Positions 61,801 to 64,000 of a stretch of 64,000 nucleotides of DNA are shown here, piece by piece. Under the pieces are notes generated by a model, which saw only the letters and a program-made list of their open reading frames with translations, ran no database searches and had not been told where the DNA came from. Origin of the DNA: GCA-2687515 sp002687515. GTDB lineage: Bacteria; Pseudomonadota; Alphaproteobacteria; Rhodospirillales; UBA2165. The stretch spans positions 15,253 to 79,252 of the forward strand of contig JASLNU010000139.1 of the NCBI GenBank assembly GCA_030745835.1, given 5' to 3'. Position numbers and translations under genes: made by a program. Positions within the stretch are counted from its first letter, which is position 1. Each line of letters begins with the position of its first letter.

Positions 61801-62472
61801 GTCCACATAGGAACGCAAAATCGGCGACAGATAGGCATCGACCACCGTGGTGTCGCCGCGCGAGACCAGCTTCATCAAGGGGCTGACTTCCGAGGAGACC
61901 GAGATTTGCGTGAAGCCGGCGTCTTCGGCCAGCTTCGCGATGCGGCGTTCGTGCTCCGGATTGCGGTAGCCGTGCATGAAGACAATGGCCCCCGAGCGGT
62001 AGCCGGCGTCAAAAGCCGCGGCCAACCCTTCCGCCGCGCCCTCGAGATCGAGGGGCGTGATTTCCTCCCCCACGGCATCCAGCCGGCCCTCGATCTCGAG
62101 CACCATGGTGTAGAGGAGTTCCGGCAATTGGATGTTGAGCGCGAACAGGTCCGGGCGGTTCTGATAACCGATGCGCAAGGCATCGCCGAAGCCCCTGTTT
62201 GTGACCAGCAAGGTCGGTGCCCCGGCCCGCTCCAGGAGCGCGTTGGTGGCGACGGTGGTGCCCATCTTGACCGCATTGACGGCATCGGCGGGCACCGGAT
62301 CGTCGGGTTCAAGCCGCAGCAGCCGGCGCACACCCTCGACGGCGGCGTCTTCATATTGTTCCGGATTTTCCGACAACAGCTTTTCGGTCAACAGCCCGCC
62401 GCCGGGCCGGCGCGCCACCACATCGGTGAAGGTGCCGCCCCGGTCGATCCAGAATTGCCATTTATCTATCAT
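58876..62472 (-). CDS. Fused HyuA-HyuB hydantoinase/5-oxoprolinase
   Basis: 1198 residues, one chain with both subunits, as in 5-oxoprolinase. Residues 1 to about 670 are HyuA-like with actin-type ATP sites (DRGGTFTDVVARRPGGG, AFDMGGTSTDVSHYAG, FGGAGGQHACRVAD). Residues about 685-1198 are HyuB-like (DPVMLEVFNNLFMSIAEQMG, NIKERLDFSCALFD, ending ETPGGGGYGKK). The family opens cyclic amides such as hydantoins and 5-oxoproline with ATP; acetone carboxylase relatives have the same core. ATG 62472 has no visible ribosome binding site. Palindromic boxes lie 29-60 bases upstream (62501-62532). Probably works with the carbamoylase and isochorismatases of this window. Confidence 0.92.
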   Translation of the reverse strand: MIDKWQFWIDRGGTFTDVVARRPGGGLLTEKLLSENPEQYEDAAVEGVRRLLRLEPDDPVPADAVNAVKMGTTVATNALLERAGAPTLLVTNRGFGDALRIGYQNRPDLFALNIQLPELLYTMVLEIEGRLDAVGEEITPLDLEGAAEGLAAAFDAGYRSGAIVFMHGYRNPEHERRIAKLAEDAGFTQISVSSEVSPLMKLVSRGDTTVVDAYLSPILRSYVDRVAASLGEAPLMFMQSNGGLTDARKFRGKDSILSGPAGGVVGAVGTAGMAGFEKIIAFDMGGTSTDVSHYAGAFERAFDTQVAGVRLRSPIMRIHTVAAGGGSILKFDGARMRVGPGSAGADPGPACYGRGGPLTITDANVILGRIQPRHFPHLFGPGADQPLDAEAATHLFAGLAAEISRASHTEQTKETVAEGFLTIAVENMANAIKRISVQRGYDVTEYTLVCFGGAGGQHACRVADALGMETIFIHPLAGVLSAYGMGLAEVHAHRERAVEAPLVTQSLDDLGPVFSDLEQQCRAELADQGIGPADITLYRRLHLRYAGTDTALEVPLGGLEAVAGAFEDAHRTRFGFTDPGRGLVVEAAFIEAVGATEQVADAEIEGATAPGEAIESVTAHMAGGAHETPVFRRTDLGPGQRIEGPAIIIEDTATTVIEPDWAALVTGLGHLVLSRVAPRPAQAAIGAEADPVMLEVFNNLFMSIAEQMGAVLANTASSVNIKERLDFSCALFDANGALVANAPHLPVHLGSMGESVATIIRQRAGKMKAGDVYALNAPYNGGTHLPDITVITPVFGAAGAGVLFFLGSRGHHADVGGITPGSIPPFSRTIDEEGVLIDDFTLVSGDRLREAELRQLLASGPYPARNPDQNVADFKAQIAANEKGAAELARMVDHFTLEVVHAYMGHVRANAAEQVRLVLDALPGGEFTANMDNGAHIKVAIRVDREARRALIDFTGTSDQDAGNFNAPAAVARAAVLYVFRCLVADDIPLNDGCLEPLEIVIPEGCILNPKPPAAVVAGNVETSQIVTGALLAAAGALASGQATMNNFTFGNEGHQYYETVCGGAGAGPGFDGAHAVHTHMTNTRLTDPEILEWRHPVRLEEFRLRPGSGGDGQAKGGDGVIRRVRFLEPMTAAIVSSSRRVAPFGLSGGGGGAPGHNYVERQDGSVDELAGADQTEMAEGDVFVIETPGGGGYGKKT

Positions 62473-62500
62473 TTTTATCAGTTTTCTGCGATAATTTGCT

Positions 62501-62532
62501 CATAATGTTAACCTACATTATGTCTACATAAT
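62501..62532. promoter_or_regulatory. Overlapping palindromes, probable operator for HyuAB
   Basis: CATAATGT (62501-62508) and ACATTATG (62515-62522) form a perfect 8-bp inverted repeat with a 6-base gap. ATTATGT and ACATAAT (62517-62532) form a second one with a 2-base gap, sharing a half-site. Three related boxes 29-60 bases before the HyuAB start point to a dimeric regulator, perhaps of GntR type. Confidence 0.5.
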
Positions 62533-62717
62533 AATTGTATTTGTTATTTTTCAAACCGTTATGCTCCCACGAAATACAATTTGTCTACACAAGTCAATTT
62601 TGAACGTAGATGAAAAACAAAAAAATCCCTACGAAATATCGTAGAGAACTGCACGCACACTTCAAAATTTCAGTCGTTTAAATTTTATCGTTTCGCAGTT
62701 AGTTTCGTTTGCCCCAT

Positions 62718-62918
62718 TTACGAATCTTCTTTTTTTGAATTCGATTGTATCCACTCGTCAACGAACCGAGTGATATCCGAAACAAAATCAATTACAGAGT
62801 TTAAATTATTAGCATTGTCATCCGTCGTGACAACTATTTGATCACCGACATTTTGATCAGTATCGTATTTTTCTTTGAACTGATGATCGATTACACCTCT
62901 CCGATGAACGATTATCAT
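62718..62918 (-). CDS. Possible small acidic protein
   Basis: 66 codons from ATG 62918, rich in Asp, Asn and Val (IVVTTDDNANNLNSVIDFVSD region), no membrane segment, no recognised family. Codon use is AT-rich like its surroundings. GGTGGG before the ATG is a weak ribosome binding site. Divergent from the MORN gene, 28 bases away. Real or chance cannot be settled here. Confidence 0.35.
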   Translation of the reverse strand: MIIVHRRGVIDHQFKEKYDTDQNVGDQIVVTTDDNANNLNSVIDFVSDITRFVDEWIQSNSKKEDS

Positions 62919-62940
62919 CCCACCATTTCTCTGTTATACT
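62912..62940 (+). promoter_or_regulatory. Candidate promoter of the MORN gene
   Basis: TTATCA (62912-62917), a 17-base gap and TATACT (62935-62940). Transcription would begin at or next to the ATG at 62947, giving a leaderless message, which fits the lack of a ribosome binding site. Confidence 0.4.
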
Positions 62941-62946
62941 CCCAGC

Positions 62947-63465
62947 ATGAAACGACTGCTGGCAGTTCTGATGGTGTTTGGAGTATTCCTTTTCAGTGCA
63001 GGAGAGGGATTGAGTTTGCCTCCGTGCCCTCCGACCAGTAGCAGATTTATTTTCCACGATTGCTTTGGCAATTATACCTATGCAAGTGGGAACTTTTACG
63101 TTGGGGAATGGAAGGATGGCAAATGGAACGGAAAAGGCACCCTAACCTTTGCCAGTGAGGAAAAAGAGGAAGAGTTGACGACGGTATCCTCGTCTTATGT
63201 TGGTGAATTCAAGGAAGGCAAAAGGCACGGAAAAGGCACCTATATCTATAACAATGGGGACAAATACGTTGGTGAATTCAAGGATAACAAAAGGCACGGT
63301 CATGGCACTTATCACCATACCAGTGGGAACAAATACGTTGGTGAATACAAGGATGGCAAAAAGCACGGACAAGGCACCGTAACCTTTGCAAATGGGGACA
63401 AATTCGTTGGTACATTCAAAAATGGTAAAGTGAGGTGGTCCCAGAAAATGGGGTCGCCAAACTGA
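62947..63465 (+). CDS. Exported MORN-repeat protein
   Basis: 172 residues. Signal peptide MKRLLAVLMVFGVFLFSAGEG, cut before LSLPPCP. Five MORN repeats follow: YVGEWKDGKWNGKGTLTF, YVGEFKEGKRHGKGTYIY, YVGEFKDNKRHGHGTYHH, YVGEYKDGKKHGQGTVTF and a partial FVGTFKNGK. The repeats are also visible in the DNA (GTTGGTGAATTCAAGGA and AAAAGGCACGG words about 69 bases apart). MORN repeats bind lipids or proteins at membranes; the exact role is unknown. Composition is clearly poorer in GC than the rest of the window, pointing to transfer. Confidence 0.85.
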   Translation: MKRLLAVLMVFGVFLFSAGEGLSLPPCPPTSSRFIFHDCFGNYTYASGNFYVGEWKDGKWNGKGTLTFASEEKEEELTTVSSSYVGEFKEGKRHGKGTYIYNNGDKYVGEFKDNKRHGHGTYHHTSGNKYVGEYKDGKKHGQGTVTFANGDKFVGTFKNGKVRWSQKMGSPN

Positions 63466-63777
63466 ACAAAAGAAATTTGAAAGATAATAGGTATATTACC
63501 TGAAAATGTGAACTTCGGTATTAAGGCATCCACTGTGCGACAATTTCTCAACGTCACACGTTCTGACCCAACGAAAAGGGAATTCGGAAAAGACAAAATC
63601 CTTCCTGTCAGAATTCTGAGGTTCTGGTCACCCCAACATCCAGATGCGTCTGTGTGACCCTCTGAGGACGTTCTAGAGGGTGTTTAGGACAGGTACAGGG
63701 AAGTTTCACGTATTCCCCATCAGGTTTTGTTAGAGGGGGTTTGGGGTAGAGAGGTTGTTTGTTTTACCGGGTAAAAC
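63466..63777. other. Spacer after the MORN gene
   Basis: No gene seen. It contains a CCCTCT-11-AGAGGG hairpin (63658-63680) and G-rich stretches (63730-63760). Composition stays AT-rich at first, then rises in GC. Confidence 0.45.
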
Positions 63778-63969
63778 TCACCATATGCGGTAGAGGCATC
63801 CCCCCCCCCTGTTCCATCTACCAGTTAAGTGAAGGAATGTTGCTGAGGATTTGGGGGGGTCCCCACCTCCAAATGCAGACACAAGTCCTCCAAACCGATT
63901 GAGTCCCTCCACTGCTGCGATGGCACCGAGAATCCCAACAACCAGGACGATTTTAATGATTACCTGCAT
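63778..63969 (-). CDS. Small membrane protein
   Basis: 63 residues, with AAGGAGAG eight bases before ATG 63969, so translation is likely. One N-terminal membrane segment (MQVIIKIVLVVGILGAIAAVEG) and a Gly-rich tail. Near the 3' end is an eight- to nine-G run on the coding strand (C run at about 63801-63809), where slippage would change the last residues. No family recognised; a holin-like, toxin-like or regulatory membrane peptide are all possible. Confidence 0.55.
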   Translation of the reverse strand: MQVIIKIVLVVGILGAIAAVEGLNRFGGLVSAFGGGDPPKSSATFLHLTGRWNRGGGCLYRIW

Positions 63970-64000
63970 TCTGGTCTCTCCTTATCTGTCACCATGAGGA

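Larger units (their letters stand above)
62473..62946. other. AT-rich spacer with operator-like boxes
   Basis: Base composition changes abruptly here to AT-rich. The spacer holds operator-like palindromes (62501-62532), a CTACGA-4-TCGTAG hairpin (62629-62644) and one possible small reading frame on the minus strand (62718-62918). Promoters for HyuAB and the MORN protein must lie in it. Confidence 0.55.

Noticed and set aside
59755..62505. 916-codon plus-strand frame opposite HyuAB
   Set aside because: Shadow of HyuAB; long open antisense frames are expected at this GC content.
63050..63420. Direct DNA repeats as a CRISPR-like array
   Set aside because: They encode MORN repeats in one continuous frame.

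Overview
The window looks like a chromosomal segment of an alphaproteobacterium of the Rhodospirillales type. Evidence: the block rpsT-dnaA-dnaN-recF-gyrB, the block mutM / ubiE-ubiB / coaBC-dut, a DUF3126 gene and high GC coding sequence throughout. I see no rRNA, tRNA, CRISPR array, phage or transposase gene. The assignment comes from gene content and order only.

Layout. 1-1266: end of a CCG-domain Fe-S oxidoreductase and its DUF3501 partner. 1267-8912: a gene for a secreted protein of about 2160 residues, with repeat-rich spacers on both sides. 8913-18283: housekeeping genes, including coaBC-dut-rrf2-cysK-moeB, ubiE-ubiB and mutM. 18336-26286: rpsT, dnaA, dnaN, recF, gyrB and a pentapeptide-repeat gene. 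26338-31900: a class A penicillin-binding protein, hldE and a two-domain sugar oxidoreductase. 32043-38954: a glutathione-transferase-like gene with an in-frame UGA, a drug/metabolite exporter, DUF3126, an MBL-fold hydrolase, a DUF427-adenylate cyclase fusion and an aldolase/SDR fusion.

39313-50082 is a minus-strand catabolic block: two TRAP transporters (a DctPQM set and a TAXI set), an isochorismatase-fold amidohydrolase, an alpha/beta hydrolase, an acyl-CoA ligase and an M20 carbamoylase. 50765-55193 holds nfeD-slipin and a winged-helix/TPR regulator. 55853-62472 holds a molybdenum hydroxylase large subunit, a second isochorismatase-fold enzyme and a fused HyuA-HyuB hydantoinase/oxoprolinase. 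The two catabolic blocks share a theme of amide, carbamoyl and hydantoin-like substrates. From 62473 to the end the base composition turns AT-rich and the genes (MORN repeats, small membrane protein) look foreign.

Most notable points. (1) The GST-like gene at 32043-32738 has TGA exactly where its family has the redox cysteine of a CPWVQR motif; the strong ribosome binding site lies before the upstream ATG, and a candidate bacterial SECIS hairpin follows. It is probably a selenoprotein. (2) The giant modular secreted protein has no obvious relative known to me. (3) At least six intergenic hairpins share conserved ends and loop, but their stem arms differ by compensating changes. (4) A 58-bp dispersed element is read in frame as the C-terminus of two small reading frames, one of which begins like a FAD-binding protein.
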